Below, one piece after another: positions 7,465 to 16,372 of a DNA stretch of 64,000 nucleotides. The notes beneath the pieces are model-generated. The model saw only the letters and a program-made list of their open reading frames with translations, searched no databases and had not been told where the DNA came from. Position numbers and translations under genes: made by a program. Every line of letters begins with the position of its first letter. The first letter of the stretch is position 1. Source of the DNA: Flavobacterium suncheonense GH29-5 = DSM 17707 (GTDB lineage Bacteria; Bacteroidota; Bacteroidia; Flavobacteriales; Flavobacteriaceae); NCBI RefSeq assembly GCF_000430025.1, contig NZ_AUCZ01000003.1:1-64000 (forward strand). The letters are read 5' to 3'.

Positions 7465-8727
7465 TTATGTTTTCAATTTTTTCTTTCTGGCTGCCGGGAA
7501 CAGAACGTTGTTCAAAATCAAACGATAGCCGGGAGAATTCGGATGCAAATCCAAAACGGTATGTGCATCACCCACTCTGTGCTGATAATCTTCTGGATCA
7601 TGGCCTCCATAATAGGTAAACATTCCTTTACCCTTGGTGCCGTGGATGTAACGCGCTTCCCCATTTTGCTTGTTCTCGCCCATAATCAAAACGTTCGATT
7701 TGATCAAATCGCTGTCGAAAGCGGTGGTTTGTCCCATAAAACCTTTTACCAGTTGCGTGTGATTCTGACACAACATTGTCGGAACCGGATCCCATTTTGC
7801 GGAATATTCCATTAGGGTAAAATAATCCACGTCGGGTAAAATTTTGCGTTTCAGGGTCATGTCGATATCCGAAAACTCATATTGCATCGGATTGCGCTCC
7901 AAAACAAAATCTTTAAAAGCAAAGGTTTGGCTGTAATCAATTTTAGCCTGATAGTTGGCATCGCTTGCATCGCCGTCAAACATTGGCTCGCAAATATCCA
8001 CGCCCTCGGCAGACAAAGCGATATCAAAACTGTCTGTAGCCGAACACATGGCGAACATAAAACCGCCACCAATCACATAATTTCGGATTTTATTTGCCAC
8101 CGCCATTTTCGCCTGTGAAACTTTGGAAAAACCTAATTTGGCAGCCAAAGCTTCCGCTTCTTTTTTCTGTTCAATATACCAGGGAGCGTTGCGGTAAGCT
8201 CCGAAGAATTTTCCGTACTGCCCGGTGAAATCCTCGTGGTGCAAATGCAGCCAGTCGTACAACAACAAAGCGTCATTCAGCACTTCTTCATCATAAATAG
8301 GAGTAAACGGAATCTCGGCATAAGTTAGAACCAACGTTACGGCATCATCCCAAGGTTGTTTACCTTTAGGAGTATAAACCGCAATTTTAGGTGCTTTTTC
8401 CAAAACCACCGTTTCCATATTTTGAGAAGGCGAACTGATTTCCTCTAAAATCCCGTTAGCCGTTGCGTCGGACAAAACTTCAAAACTCACTCCGCGGATC
8501 TGGCATTCTTTACGGATTTCCGGAGCATCGGGCAATAAAAAGGAACCGCCGCGGTAATTGAGCAGCCAGCTTACTTTGTATTGCTTGTCTAAAGCCCAAT
8601 AGGTTATTCCGTAGGCTTTCAGGTGATTTTGCTGGGTTTCGGCGTCCATCGGAACAAGCACAAAGGCGGCTTTAACCGACATCGATAGCAGAAACAGAAA
8701 AATATATAACGGTTTTTTAAACGACAT
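7465..8727 (-). CDS. Exported glutamine-amidotransferase-like protein (often labelled asparagine synthetase B)
   Basis: The start at 8727 gives 420 residues with a clear signal peptide, MSFKKPLYIFLFLLSMSVKA. A longer frame from 8778 is rejected because it would begin inside the dnaB terminator and upstream of a TATCTTTG promoter box (8746-8753). Homologues in flavobacteria often carry the label asparagine synthetase B, but no AsnB N-terminal cysteine, glutaminase domain or PP-loop is visible. A GGGFMFAMCSATDS segment and a late YYGGHDPEDYQH segment suggest a class I amidotransferase-like fold with a possible Cys/His pair. It probably acts in the periplasm. Pairing with glsA hints at amide nitrogen metabolism, but the function is unproven. 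Confidence 0.6.
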   Translation of the reverse strand: MSFKKPLYIFLFLLSMSVKAAFVLVPMDAETQQNHLKAYGITYWALDKQYKVSWLLNYRGGSFLLPDAPEIRKECQIRGVSFEVLSDATANGILEEISSPSQNMETVVLEKAPKIAVYTPKGKQPWDDAVTLVLTYAEIPFTPIYDEEVLNDALLLYDWLHLHHEDFTGQYGKFFGAYRNAPWYIEQKKEAEALAAKLGFSKVSQAKMAVANKIRNYVIGGGFMFAMCSATDSFDIALSAEGVDICEPMFDGDASDANYQAKIDYSQTFAFKDFVLERNPMQYEFSDIDMTLKRKILPDVDYFTLMEYSAKWDPVPTMLCQNHTQLVKGFMGQTTAFDSDLIKSNVLIMGENKQNGEARYIHGTKGKGMFTYYGGHDPEDYQHRVGDAHTVLDLHPNSPGYRLILNNVLFPAARKKKLKT

Positions 8728-8745
8728 GCTGCACAAAATTATTCT

Positions 8746-8753
8746 CAAAGATA
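8746..8753 (-). promoter_or_regulatory. -7 promoter box before the amidotransferase-like gene
   Basis: TATCTTTG on the minus strand lies 18 nt before the ATG at 8727. It decides that start over the longer frame. The -33 element is not obvious. Confidence 0.55.
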
Positions 8754-8777
8754 AACGATTTTCAAATGAAAAAATCA

Positions 8778-8803
8778 TAAAAAAAGCCTACAAATGTAGG
8801 CTG
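8778..8803 (-). terminator. Terminator after dnaB
   Basis: On the minus strand, AGCCTACA-TT-TGTAGGCT forms an 8-bp stem followed by seven T. Confidence 0.85.
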
Positions 8804-8807
8804 TATG

Positions 8808-10352
8808 TTAAAATGGCACATCGCTGTCGTCATCAAAACTGTTCATATTACTTCCGAACGCTTCATTCGGACTCGGGAGATTTGGCGTTATAAACGGATT
8901 ATCGTCCCGGTTCATACCCGACGGAATTGCGTCGAAAGGCGAACTGAAATCGTCAAGATTGTCGAATTTACCCAGACTTCCGATGAATTTCAGACGAATG
9001 TTATCCAAACCTCCGTTACGGTGTTTCGCCACGATAAACTCGGCCTGACCTTGTGTTGGGGAACGCTCTTCGTCGTCCCATTCGTCAATTTTATAGTATT
9101 CCGGACGGTAGATAAACGATACGATATCCGCGTCCTGCTCAATCGCTCCGGATTCCCTTAAGTCGGAAAGTAACGGTCGTTTGCTGGCGCCACGGGTTTC
9201 CACGGCACGCGATAACTGAGAAAGGGCAATTACCGGAACGTTCAACTCTTTGGCCAAAGCTTTTAAGTTTCGGGAAATGGTTGAGATTTCCTGCTCACGG
9301 TTGCCGCCGCCTTTTCCGTTTCCGCCGGCGGTCATCAGCTGAAGGTAATCGATTACAATCATCTTGATGCCGTATTGGGAAGCCAGACGACGGGCTTTGG
9401 CCCGCAAATCGAAAATCGAGAGCGATGGGGTATCGTCAATGTATAACGGTGCTTTTTCTAAATCTTTTACTTTGATAGAAAGTTGCTCCCATTCGTGTTT
9501 TTCCAGTTTTCCGGTTCGCAGTTTTTCCGAAGACAATCCGGTTTCGGAAGAAATCAAACGGGTGATTAACTGTACAGAAGACATCTCCAGCGAGAACAAG
9601 GCCACAGGTGCTCCGGCATCAATCGCCATATTTCGGGCCATCGACAATACGAAAGCGGTTTTACCCATACCCGGACGAGCTGCAATAATAATCAAATCGG
9701 AAGGCTGCCATCCTGAAGTTAGCTTATCCAAATCGTGAAAACCGGTTGGAATTCCGCTCAGACCTTCTTTGTTGGCAATTTCTTCAATTCTCTTTTTCGC
9801 CTGAATAACCAAACTCTGCGCCGTTTCGGAACTTCGCTTGATGTTGCCCTGGGTTACTTCGTATAATTTGGATTCGGCTTTGTCCAACAAATCAAATACA
9901 TCAGTGGTTTCATCGTAGGATTCTTCAATAATCTCCGAAGAAATGCGAATCAGACTGCGCTGGATGTACTTCTGAAGAATAATTCTCGAGTGAAACTCAA
10001 TATGCGCCGAAGACGAAATTTTCTGCGTTAGCTGAATCAGGTAAAAATCACCGCCGGACAGCTCCAGTTTACCGTTTTTTTTCAATTGGGCCGAAACTGT
10101 TAATAAGTCAATCGGCTGGGTGTCGTTGAAAAGCTGTACAATCGCTTCAAAAATATACTTGTGGGCGTCTTTGTAAAAGGCTTCGGGGCTTAAAATATCG
10201 ATAACCTCATCCACCCCTTTTTTATCAATCATCATCGCGCCAAGTACTGCTTCTTCAAGGTCTAACGCCTGAGGAGGTAACTTCCCTTTTTCCAGATTGA
10301 TAATGGTCGTTTTATCCACTTTAACCGGGTTAATATTTCTGAGATTTTCCAT
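8808..10352 (-). CDS. dnaB: Replicative DNA helicase DnaB
   Basis: DnaB is the hexameric 5'-3' helicase of the replication fork. The 514-residue protein has the N-terminal primase-interacting domain (about 25-130), a linker helix, and the RecA-like domain with Walker A ARPGMGKT at 225-232 and Walker B MIVIDYLQLM. No intein interrupts the ATPase core, a common insertion site in dnaB genes. The acidic, Ser/Asn-rich C-terminal tail is typical of this group. It is a single gene ending at its own terminator. Confidence 0.97.
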   Translation of the reverse strand: MENLRNINPVKVDKTTIINLEKGKLPPQALDLEEAVLGAMMIDKKGVDEVIDILSPEAFYKDAHKYIFEAIVQLFNDTQPIDLLTVSAQLKKNGKLELSGGDFYLIQLTQKISSSAHIEFHSRIILQKYIQRSLIRISSEIIEESYDETTDVFDLLDKAESKLYEVTQGNIKRSSETAQSLVIQAKKRIEEIANKEGLSGIPTGFHDLDKLTSGWQPSDLIIIAARPGMGKTAFVLSMARNMAIDAGAPVALFSLEMSSVQLITRLISSETGLSSEKLRTGKLEKHEWEQLSIKVKDLEKAPLYIDDTPSLSIFDLRAKARRLASQYGIKMIVIDYLQLMTAGGNGKGGGNREQEISTISRNLKALAKELNVPVIALSQLSRAVETRGASKRPLLSDLRESGAIEQDADIVSFIYRPEYYKIDEWDDEERSPTQGQAEFIVAKHRNGGLDNIRLKFIGSLGKFDNLDDFSSPFDAIPSGMNRDDNPFITPNLPSPNEAFGSNMNSFDDDSDVPF

Positions 10353-10450
10353 GGGACTAAATTAGCTTTTTTTTAGAGAACTGAAATTCGAGTTGTTAAG
10401 AAACCCTTGTTGAAAACCGGTTAATAACTGACTCTCAGCTGTTAATAAGT

Positions 10451-10483
10451 CAAAAAAAATCCGAAGCGGTAAGGCCTCGGATT
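10451..10483 (-). terminator. Terminator after accA
   Basis: On the minus strand, ATCCGA pairs with TCGGAT around a GC-rich interior, followed by a run of eight T. Confidence 0.75.
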
Positions 10484-10506
10484 CTATACTCCTGAAACAG
10501 TTGAAT

Positions 10507-11460
10507 TTACTCTTTAAACTCTCCCATATTGCAGTATTTATCCATTCTCTGAGCCACCAAATCTGTTGTTGATAAGTCTTTCAATTCGTTGAAGGCTTTC
10601 ATCACATATTCTTTAACATATCTGAAGGCAGTTTCTTTATCGCGGTGCGCACCACCTAGCGGTTCCGGGATAATCCCGTCAATCAGCTTTTGCTCTTTCA
10701 TGTCTTTTGCGGTCAGTTTCAGGGCTTCGGCTGCTTTCTCTTTGTATTCCCAGCTTCTCCACAAAATTGACGAACACGATTCCGGCGAAATTACAGAATA
10801 CCAAGTGTTTTCCATCATGTACACGCGGTCTCCAACACCGATTCCCAAGGCTCCTCCTGAAGCACCTTCACCAATAATAACCGTAACAATCGGCACTTTT
10901 AAGCGCATCATTTCAAAAATATTGCGGGCAATGGCTTCTCCCTGTCCTCGTTCTTCCGCTTCCAGTCCCGGATAGGCTCCCGGAGTGTCTACCAAAGTAA
11001 GCACCGGAATGTTGAATTTTTCAGCCATTCGCATCAAACGCAAAGCTTTACGGTACCCTTCCGGGTTAGCCATACCAAAGTTGCGCAACTGACGCATTTT
11101 AGTATTTACCCCTTTCTGCTGTCCGATTATCATGAACGACTGGCCGTCAATTTGTCCTAAACCGCCCACCATCGCTTTATCATCTCTTACCCCTCGGTCT
11201 CCAAACAATTCCAAAAAGGTCCCGTTAGTAAGACTGGCAATGTGCTCTAAAGTATACGGACGGTTCGGGTGACGCGACATTTGAACGCGCTGCCAGGCTG
11301 TTAGGTTTTTGTATATATTCTTTTTGGTTTCTTCTAATTTCTTTTCGATTTGTTTGCAGGTATTGGAAACATCCACATCCGATTCCTGACCGATAATCTG
11401 GCATTTATCCAATTGATCTTCAAGCTCTTTAATCGGAAGTTCAAAATCTAAGTATTCCAT
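10507..11460 (-). CDS. accA: Acetyl-CoA carboxylase carboxyltransferase subunit alpha
   Basis: AccA with AccD transfers the carboxyl group from biotin to acetyl-CoA, making malonyl-CoA for fatty acid synthesis. The product starts [17 protein letters not shown] and has 317 residues, the normal length. It shows the crotonase-like oxyanion region [16 protein letters not shown] longer frame reaches a GTG at 11493, but that codon overlaps a TATCTTTG -7 box (11493-11500), so 11460 is the start. It is monocistronic here; accD and accBC are not in the window. Confidence 0.95.
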   Translation of the reverse strand: MEYLDFELPIKELEDQLDKCQIIGQESDVDVSNTCKQIEKKLEETKKNIYKNLTAWQRVQMSRHPNRPYTLEHIASLTNGTFLELFGDRGVRDDKAMVGGLGQIDGQSFMIIGQQKGVNTKMRQLRNFGMANPEGYRKALRLMRMAEKFNIPVLTLVDTPGAYPGLEAEERGQGEAIARNIFEMMRLKVPIVTVIIGEGASGGALGIGVGDRVYMMENTWYSVISPESCSSILWRSWEYKEKAAEALKLTAKDMKEQKLIDGIIPEPLGGAHRDKETAFRYVKEYVMKAFNELKDLSTTDLVAQRMDKYCNMGEFKE

Positions 11461-11492
11461 TGTGTTTGATTCTTTTGATTTTAGTTTGCCCA

Positions 11493-11500
11493 CAAAGATA
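11493..11500 (-). promoter_or_regulatory. -7 promoter box of accA
   Basis: TATCTTTG on the minus strand lies 32 nt before the accA ATG and supports that start. Confidence 0.55.
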
Positions 11501-11536
11501 AAATTTTCATTTTACATGGCGGAAACTATTTCATAA

Positions 11537-12421
11537 TTAGTTTTTAACTTTCTTATAATTCTTAAGCACCCCGTTTAAGATTACGGTTATCAGGATTATG
11601 GCGGCTCCGATATAAAAATCGGTACTCATTTTTTCACTTTCGCTAAACACTATGATGCCGAGGATGATTCCGTAAATTGGTTCCAGATTGATGGTTAACA
11701 TTACCGTATACGGCGTCAGGTATTTCATTACTTTCACAGAAGCTAAAAACGCATATGCGGTACAAACGGAGCCTAAAACCAGTAACCACAGCAAATCCGA
11801 AAGGGAAATCCTGAAAAAATCCTGCGTAAAACTGCCGTTGAAAAGCAGGTATATTGAAAAGAAGCTTACACCGCCTAAAAGTTCATAAAAAGTTATGATT
11901 GCAGCGTCGTTTTGCTTAGCGAATTTACCGTTAATCACCGAAAACAACGCGGAAAGAAAAGCAGACGTTAAGGCCAACAGAATTCCTTCAATATAGTTTC
12001 CTTCCACCCTGAAAATAATCCCTAGCCCAAAGACCACCAGAAGACCAAAAAGCACCTCGTACAAAACAATTTTTTTTCCGTAAAAAACCGGCTCTAAAAC
12101 CGAAGCAAACAAGGCTCCTGTAGACAAACAGGCCAGCGTAACCGAAATATTCGAGACTTTAATCGCCTGAAAAAAAGTAAACCAATGCAAAGCAATCACC
12201 AAACCCGAGAAAAGAAACCCCAACAGTAACCGTCTGGAAATCTTCAACGGCAGTTTGACAATTTTAATGTAGGCAAATATAATTGAAACCGCAATCAGCA
12301 TCCGGTACCAAACTAGCGGTAATGCGTCCAGCGTAATCAGTTTTCCCAAAACCGCGGTAAATCCCCAAACAAAAACGATGAAATGGAGATGAAAGTAACT
12401 CTTTAATTTATCGTTTGGCAT
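11537..12421 (-). CDS. DMT-superfamily (EamA) transporter
   Basis: This 294-residue inner-membrane protein has about ten hydrophobic helices in two EamA halves (about 1-140 and 150-285), with a typical NLEPIYGIILG segment near the end. It belongs to the drug/metabolite transporter superfamily. The substrate cannot be predicted; relatives export amino acids and other small metabolites. Its start overlaps the end of lptG by 14 nt, so it is the last gene of the tgt-lptG-eamA operon. Confidence 0.88.
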   Translation of the reverse strand: MPNDKLKSYFHLHFIVFVWGFTAVLGKLITLDALPLVWYRMLIAVSIIFAYIKIVKLPLKISRRLLLGFLFSGLVIALHWFTFFQAIKVSNISVTLACLSTGALFASVLEPVFYGKKIVLYEVLFGLLVVFGLGIIFRVEGNYIEGILLALTSAFLSALFSVINGKFAKQNDAAIITFYELLGGVSFFSIYLLFNGSFTQDFFRISLSDLLWLLVLGSVCTAYAFLASVKVMKYLTPYTVMLTINLEPIYGIILGIIVFSESEKMSTDFYIGAAIILITVILNGVLKNYKKVKN

Positions 12422-13484
12422 TGCGTAGTAAGTAAACGGCTAAGAATCCAAAAAGTACATTCGGCAACCAGACCGCTACCAAAGGGGAAATACTTGAGGC
12501 TTCCGCCAAAACGCCGAAAATTTTATCGAAGAAAATAAACGTAAAAGCCAAAGCAATACCCAAAGCAAGATTTACTCCCATCCCACCGCGACGCTTCATG
12601 GAAGATACAGAAACGGCAATAATCGTTAAGATAAACGCCGAAACGGGCAAACTGTACTTCCTGTATTTTACAACCAAATAAGCGTTGATGTTAGATGATC
12701 CCCGGACTTTTTCTTTTTCGATGAATTTATTCAAATCGCCCAACGTCATGGTTTCTGCAATGTAAACCACGGGGGTTAAATCCTCGACATCAAAATCCAA
12801 TTTCATTTTTAACTGATCCTTGGCAATTAGCCGATCGTCTAATTCGCCCACGATTCTTTTTTTGTAACCATATAAGGTATAAGTACTATCTTCCTCATTC
12901 CACTTGATGCGGTTCGCAACTATCTTATAGTCCAGTTTATTGTCTTTGAATTTCTCAAGCGAAAAATTAAAGCCCATTTTCGACATATAATTGAAATTGC
13001 TTACATAGATGAATTCGTCCGGACTAATCTGGCGGTACACATCCATGTTTTCGCGAACTTTCGGGTTGTTTTTCAGATACGTATAGCGAAAATCGTTATA
13101 GCCTTTACTGGCTTTTGGCACCAAAACCAACGCCATGAGCAAAGCAAACAAAGAAACAATGGTTGCTCCAATTAAATAAGGTCTTAAAAATCTTGTAAAC
13201 GAAATTCCTGAGCTTAAAACTGCAATAATTTCGGTGTTGTTAGCCAATTTTGAGGTAAACCAAATAACCGACAGAAACAAAAATATCGGAAAAAGCATGT
13301 TGGCAAAATAAATGGTAAAATCCAGATAATAGGCCAAAACCTCTTTAAACGGGACTTTGTTTTCTATCATCTTATTTACCTTTTCGGAAACGTCTACCAC
13401 TATCCCGATAGGAATGAAAAGCAGCAACATTACCGAAAATGTTCCCAAATACCGTTTAAGAATGTACCAATCGATTATTTTCAT
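12408..13484 (-). CDS. LptF/LptG-family lipopolysaccharide export permease
   Basis: The 358-residue product has the YjgP/YjgQ layout: three N-terminal membrane helices (about 10-120), a large periplasmic beta-jellyroll (about 125-265) and three C-terminal helices. It starts MKIIDWYILKRYLGTF, close to known LptG N-termini. It should form, with LptB and a partner permease, the ABC transporter that extracts LPS from the inner membrane. It lies 13 nt after tgt, a pairing common in Bacteroidota. LptF versus LptG cannot be decided firmly, but the order suggests LptG. Confidence 0.9.
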   Translation of the reverse strand: MKIIDWYILKRYLGTFSVMLLLFIPIGIVVDVSEKVNKMIENKVPFKEVLAYYLDFTIYFANMLFPIFLFLSVIWFTSKLANNTEIIAVLSSGISFTRFLRPYLIGATIVSLFALLMALVLVPKASKGYNDFRYTYLKNNPKVRENMDVYRQISPDEFIYVSNFNYMSKMGFNFSLEKFKDNKLDYKIVANRIKWNEEDSTYTLYGYKKRIVGELDDRLIAKDQLKMKLDFDVEDLTPVVYIAETMTLGDLNKFIEKEKVRGSSNINAYLVVKYRKYSLPVSAFILTIIAVSVSSMKRRGGMGVNLALGIALAFTFIFFDKIFGVLAEASSISPLVAVWLPNVLFGFLAVYLLRNAKR

Positions 13485-13497
13485 CGGATTGCAGAAA

Positions 13498-14628
13498 TTA
13501 AAGTCGCTGACTCATGTTTTTAACCATCATCTCTTTCCACTGACGGAAATCTCCGGCTAAGATATGTTTTCTTGCCTCACGAACCAACCACATGTAAAAT
13601 CCTAAATTGTGAATGGTTGCGATTTGTTTTCCTAAGTATTCGTCTGCCGCGAAAAGGTGACGTAAATAAGCTTTTGTGTATTCGATATCCACGAACGTAT
13701 GGCCCATTTCATCAATCGGAGAAAAATCGTCGGCCCATTTTTTATTTTTGATGTTGATGGTTCCGTTGGCCGTGAACAACATTCCGTTGCGGGCATTTCG
13801 GGTTGGCATAACACAATCGAACATATCAATCCCCAAAGCAATGTTTTCCAGAATATTGATTGGCGTTCCCACACCCATTAAGTAACGTGGCTTGTCTTCC
13901 GGAAGAATGGCGGTCACCACTTCGGTCATGGCGTACATTTCTTCGGCAGGTTCTCCAACGGAAAGCCCTCCGATGGCATTTCCCTGGGCGCCGACATTGG
14001 CAATATATTCCGCAGACTGTGCTCTTAAATCTTTATAGGTACTTCCCTGAACAATTGGGAACAACGTTTGCTCGTAACCGTATTTAAACGGAAGATTTTC
14101 CAAGTGTTTCACACAACGATCCAGCCAACGGTGTGTCATGTGCATGGAACGTCTGGCGTAATGATAATCACACGGATACGGTGTACATTCGTCAAAAGCC
14201 ATAATGATATCGGCTCCGATGGTGCGCTGGATTTCCATCACATTTTCCGGGGAAAAGAAATGGTACGATCCGTCGATGTGCGATTTAAACTTTACCCCTT
14301 CTTCCTTAATTTTTCGGTTCGAAGAAAGCGAATACACCTGATAACCACCGGAATCCGTTAAAATATTGCGGTCCCAGTTCATGAATTTGTGCAAACCACC
14401 GGCTTTTTCCAAAATATCGGTTTGCGGTCTTAAATATAAGTGATAGGTATTACCCAGAATAATATCCGGGTTAATATCGTCTTTTAATTCTCGCTGATGC
14501 ACTCCTTTTACGGAAGCAACGGTTCCCACCGGCATAAAAATAGGGGTTTCAATGATTCCGTGATCGGTAGTGATGAATCCGGCCCTTGCCTTGGTTTGTG
14601 GGTCTTTTTGTACTAAATCGAACTTCAT
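13498..14628 (-). CDS. tgt: tRNA-guanine transglycosylase (queuosine pathway)
   Basis: TGT swaps guanine-34 for the queuosine precursor preQ1 in tRNAs with GUN anticodons. The 376-residue product has the substrate-site TDSGGYQ (D92) and the nucleophile region MFDCVMPTRNARNG. Oddly, the usual C-x-C-x-x-C zinc ligands near position 310 are missing: the segment reads GHTFVDIEYTKAYLRHL. The later TIHNL histidine (about H340) remains. I recall the same loss in other Bacteroidota TGTs. It heads the operon with lptG and eamA; a TATCTTTG box at 14648-14655 is the likely promoter. Confidence 0.95.
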   Translation of the reverse strand: MKFDLVQKDPQTKARAGFITTDHGIIETPIFMPVGTVASVKGVHQRELKDDINPDIILGNTYHLYLRPQTDILEKAGGLHKFMNWDRNILTDSGGYQVYSLSSNRKIKEEGVKFKSHIDGSYHFFSPENVMEIQRTIGADIIMAFDECTPYPCDYHYARRSMHMTHRWLDRCVKHLENLPFKYGYEQTLFPIVQGSTYKDLRAQSAEYIANVGAQGNAIGGLSVGEPAEEMYAMTEVVTAILPEDKPRYLMGVGTPINILENIALGIDMFDCVMPTRNARNGMLFTANGTINIKNKKWADDFSPIDEMGHTFVDIEYTKAYLRHLFAADEYLGKQIATIHNLGFYMWLVREARKHILAGDFRQWKEMMVKNMSQRL

Positions 14629-14647
14629 ATAAACATTTTACAATCGG

Positions 14648-14655
14648 CAAAGATA
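14648..14655 (-). promoter_or_regulatory. -7 promoter box of the tgt operon
   Basis: TATCTTTG on the minus strand lies 19 nt before the tgt ATG. No TTG is at the usual distance. Confidence 0.5.
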
Positions 14656-14726
14656 ACATAATTACAAATTACGAATTGTCAATTGCGCGTTAAAACGATT
14701 TTAAATCCATAAATAAATTTCAAAAT

Positions 14727-14787
14727 CCAAATCAACAAATAACCAAATCAACAAATAACTAAAATCCCAATTATCTGATTATCTTTG
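14727..14787 (+). promoter_or_regulatory. Tandem 16-bp repeat and promoter before transketolase
   Basis: CCAAATCAACAAATAA occurs twice in tandem (14727-14742, 14743-14758). A -7 box, TATCTTTG, follows at 14780-14787, 25 nt before the ATG at 14813. The repeat occupies the area where the -33 element would be. Confidence 0.5.
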
Positions 14788-14812
14788 CAGCAGTTTAACT
14801 TTTACTTTCACA

Positions 14813-15664
14813 ATGAAACCTAACATTCAACAATTAAACAATTTAACGATTCAGGTAAGAAGAGACATTCTTCGCATGGTGCATGCCGTAAACTCAGGAC
14901 ATCCGGGCGGTTCATTAGGCTGTACGGAATTCCTTGTAGTTTTATACAAGCATTTAATGGAGCGCAAACCTGAATTCGACATGAACGGCATCGGAGAAGA
15001 CATTTTCTTCCTGTCCAACGGACACATTTCTCCGGTTTTTTACAGCGTTTTGGCAAGAAGCGGTTATTTCCCGGTTAAAGAACTGGCAACGTTCCGAAAA
15101 CTGAATTCCAGATTACAGGGACACCCGACTACACACGAAGGTTTGCCTGGCGTTCGAATGGCATCAGGTTCATTAGGACAAGGTTTGTCGGTAGCCATTG
15201 GTGCTGCACAGGCAAAAAAACTAAACAACGACAATCATATTGTTTATGCCTTAACCGGTGACGGGGAATTACAGGAAGGACAAAACTGGGAAGCGATCAT
15301 GTATGCGTCTGCTAAAAAAGTAGACAACTTAATTGCCACCGTAGATTTAAATGGAAAACAGATTGACGGTTCTACAGATGACGTTTTAAACATGGGCGAT
15401 TTAAAAGCCAAATTCGTTGCTTTCGACTGGGACGTTGTGGAAATCAAAGAAGGAAACAACATCGAAGCCATCATCAACGGAATGAATCATGCCAAATCCT
15501 TAACCGGAAAAGGAAAACCGGTTTGTGTCTTGTTACATACCGAAATGGGACACGGAGTAGATTTCATGATGCACACCCATGCATGGCACGGAAAAGCACC
15601 AAATGATGAACAATTGGCAGCAGCGTTAGCTCAAAATTATTCTGAAGACGAAGTAGATTATTAA
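14813..15664 (+). CDS. Transketolase, N-terminal subunit
   Basis: This 283-residue chain is the thiamine-diphosphate-binding half of transketolase, the pentose-phosphate enzyme that moves two-carbon units between sugars. The ThDP motif GDGELQEGQNWEA begins near residue 148, and the histidines of HPGGSLG and HGVDFMMHTHAWHGK are present. Two-subunit transketolases are usual in many Bacteroidota. The second subunit should follow directly but is displaced by an unrelated AT-rich gene at 15667-16359. Confidence 0.95.
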   Translation: MKPNIQQLNNLTIQVRRDILRMVHAVNSGHPGGSLGCTEFLVVLYKHLMERKPEFDMNGIGEDIFFLSNGHISPVFYSVLARSGYFPVKELATFRKLNSRLQGHPTTHEGLPGVRMASGSLGQGLSVAIGAAQAKKLNNDNHIVYALTGDGELQEGQNWEAIMYASAKKVDNLIATVDLNGKQIDGSTDDVLNMGDLKAKFVAFDWDVVEIKEGNNIEAIINGMNHAKSLTGKGKPVCVLLHTEMGHGVDFMMHTHAWHGKAPNDEQLAAALAQNYSEDEVDY

Positions 15665-15666
15665 CA

Positions 15667-16359
15667 ATGAATAAATTTTTATTTGCTTTTGTTCTTTTGT
15701 TTTTTACTTTTTTGAGTGTTGCTCAAAAAAAAGAAATGAGCTATTATTTTAATCAGGTCATTAAGAACAACTATAAAGATTATGGTATAAAATTTAATGG
15801 ATCTACAATCAATTTCAGAAATCAAAAAGATTCTACCTACCTTTTGCAAATCAGTATTAATGGAAGCAAAAAAGAAGCTACTATTAGTGATTTAAAAAAC
15901 AGACTGCTGATTAAATTTGATGTAGATTTTGATTATAAAAATATTTCAGATTTGCATAAGCTATCCAATTCAAAACTTTACACTAAAGTTGGGTACGGAA
16001 AAATAAAGCATTTTAAAAACACCAGAGAAGAATTTGAATTTGTAAATGATACAGTAACAAATAAAAAAATTATACATCTCACACAATTCAAAAACAAAAC
16101 AAGTAAAAAAATTGTAAACGAACATTATTACTTTTTTGGAAAAAATCAAAACCTCACAAATACCAGTAAGAAATCTTTAAAACACTATTTAGCAAATAAA
16201 TACAACATCATTTTTGAGAATGATGAAAATCTTGAAAAAATATTACACCTTAAAGATGGAAAAATTTCAAGTGAAACAGAAATACTCTACATAGAAGAAA
16301 CTGATTTTAATTTTACTTTTAAAATTGACGAAGTTTTTCCAAAACACACTAACAATTAG
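15667..16359 (+). CDS. AT-rich exported protein of unknown function, inserted between transketolase subunits
   Basis: I do not recognise this 230-residue protein. It starts 2 nt after the N-subunit stop with a signal peptide (MNKFLFAFVLLFFTFLSVAQ), so it should enter the periplasm or be lipid-free secreted. The rest is rich in Lys, Asn and Phe, with no cysteine and no visible motif. Its base composition is clearly more A+T-rich than both neighbours, including A-tracts, which suggests recent acquisition. Similar strings flank it (TTAACAAT at the left end, CTAACAAT at the right), possibly the trace of the insertion. It likely relies on the transketolase transcript for expression. Confidence 0.75.
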   Translation: MNKFLFAFVLLFFTFLSVAQKKEMSYYFNQVIKNNYKDYGIKFNGSTINFRNQKDSTYLLQISINGSKKEATISDLKNRLLIKFDVDFDYKNISDLHKLSNSKLYTKVGYGKIKHFKNTREEFEFVNDTVTNKKIIHLTQFKNKTSKKIVNEHYYFFGKNQNLTNTSKKSLKHYLANKYNIIFENDENLEKILHLKDGKISSETEILYIEETDFNFTFKIDEVFPKHTNN

Positions 16360-16372
16360 ATTTATTCATACA

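Noticed and set aside
8728..8778. Longer start of the amidotransferase-like gene
   Set aside because: It overlaps the dnaB terminator and lies upstream of a TATCTTTG promoter; the later start gives a proper signal peptide.
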